A stretch of 32,452 bases of DNA from Deltaproteobacteria bacterium YD0425bin50 (GTDB lineage Bacteria > Desulfobacterota > Desulfobacteria > Desulfobacterales > YD0425bin50), in contig PDZT01000017.1 in assembly GCA_002753105.1 (NCBI GenBank), positions 1-32,452 of the forward strand. The letters are read 5' to 3'. The notes under the pieces are model-generated. The model was given only the letters and a program-made list of their open reading frames with translations. It was not told the origin of the DNA and searched no databases. Each line of letters starts with the position of its first letter. Positions within the stretch are counted from its first letter, which is position 1. The position numbers and the translations under genes are program-made. Positions 31,938-32,452 of this stretch are shown here, in pieces.

Positions 31938-32452
31938 ATGTTGGCTATTCACAAAATTGTCGCAAGAGATTTGCCTGATCTTTGGTTTCAGGCAGTTCAT
32001 GATATTTTGGATGTTGGCAGAAAATTCCAGATTGACCGAGGATCATACGCTGGCCAGACACGTTTGGAATATGATTATTTTACCGGGCATATTACTTATC
32101 CATGGAATCATCCACTTCTTCCGGATATCCCATCGCATTTGAATATTCCCAATCCGGTTGACGAAGATTATATTTATGGTCAGGGGCCGTATCAAAAATC
32201 ATATCTTGAATACCTGATGACGCCTACGAAAGCACCTGAAGAATCCTATACTTATGGTGAACGCTTAACGCGTGCTCCTTTGACTGGAGAAAAAAAAGCA
32301 TGGTGGGAAAGTGCTCGCGGTCATGAATTAATGGATAAACGTGAACATGGAAAATGGATTGATGAAGAAGATGGCCAGATGTATATAAACCAAATTGAGT
32401 GGGTGATTGAAACGTACAAAAAATACGGTTATCGAAACAATCAGATGGTGCT
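31938..32452 (+). CDS. Thymidylate synthase (ThyA-type), 5' part
   Basis: The 171-residue start of a thymidylate synthase, cut by the window end. It begins MLAIHKIVARDLPDLWFQAV and has FQIDRGSYAGQTRLEYDYF, PLLPDIPSHLNIPNP, YLEYLMTP, YTYGERL and INQIEWVIETYKKYGYRNNQMV. This is the pattern of the short ThyA-like proteins found in archaea and Desulfobacterota (ARDLPDAWFQ...DRGSYEGQ.RLE...YGERL...NQI.WVI). It makes dTMP from dUMP with methylene-tetrahydrofolate. The catalytic Cys lies beyond the window. Start ATG 31938 is chosen from the family N-terminus; no clear Shine-Dalgarno is seen. Confidence 0.85.
   Translation, partial: MLAIHKIVARDLPDLWFQAVHDILDVGRKFQIDRGSYAGQTRLEYDYFTGHITYPWNHPLLPDIPSHLNIPNPVDEDYIYGQGPYQKSYLEYLMTPTKAPEESYTYGERLTRAPLTGEKKAWWESARGHELMDKREHGKWIDEEDGQMYINQIEWVIETYKKYGYRNNQMV

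Overview
This 32.5-kb window is AT-rich and gene-dense, with most genes on the plus strand. The gene content points to a Gram-negative, anaerobic-type bacterium, most likely a low-GC member of the Desulfobacterota (Desulfobacterales-like). The signs are LolA and an LpxL-type acyltransferase (outer membrane), the order Trm112 - DUF4416 - yicC - remA/DUF370 - gmk, a 4Fe-4S ferredoxin/acyl-CoA ligase fusion beside a nitroreductase, SpoIIE-phosphatase signalling, and a thymidylate synthase of the short type seen in archaea and some Desulfobacterota. The taxonomic placement is an inference. No rRNA, tRNA, CRISPR array, prophage or transposase gene was seen.

Layout. (1) 1-2127: an unknown gene, an enoyl-CoA hydratase-family gene and coaE, all on plus. 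(2) 2158-3852: two minus-strand genes, a glycosyltransferase-like protein and an unknown basic protein, with hairpins at both boundaries. (3) 4224-13968: a signalling island with a STAS anti-sigma-antagonist-like protein, two REC-PP2C-HATPase proteins (557 and 572 aa), a REC-REC-PAS-like protein without an output domain, a REC-REC-histidine kinase and a PAS-histidine kinase. Embedded in it are a 59-aa ORF, a small exported protein, a Uma2-family nuclease-like gene and a RelE/ParE-type toxin-antitoxin pair. (4) 13990-20474: a stand-alone MetH-activation-domain protein, lolA, nadA, an unknown gene with a Lys-rich tail, an LpxL-like acyltransferase, a Trm112-like protein, DUF4416, yicC, remA and gmk. 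(5) 20547-23655: three overlapping or tightly linked glycosyltransferases. (6) 23652-26981 on minus: an unknown gene, a nitroreductase and a ferredoxin-acyl-CoA ligase fusion. (7) 27214-27873: an OmpA-family glycine-zipper lipoprotein. (8) 27904-28254: a nested palindromic repeat island. (9) 28262-31807 on minus: a large hybrid histidine kinase with several PAS domains, REC and HPt. (10) 31938-end: the 5' part of a thymidylate synthase.

How the genes may work together. The centre of interest is the signalling island. Phosphorylation of receiver domains would control PP2C phosphatase and RsbW-like kinase modules carried on one polypeptide, and these would set the phosphorylation state of the STAS protein. 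The closest described precedents I know are CrsR/CrsA of Shewanella and SypE/SypA of Vibrio fischeri. Here the system appears twice (two phosphatase-kinases), has one STAS protein, and sits with two histidine kinases and six receiver domains. No sigma factor is encoded in the window, so the final output is unknown. The remaining blocks are mostly envelope biogenesis (LolA, LpxL-like, glycosyltransferases, OmpA-like lipoprotein) and housekeeping metabolism (CoA, NAD, GMP, dTMP).
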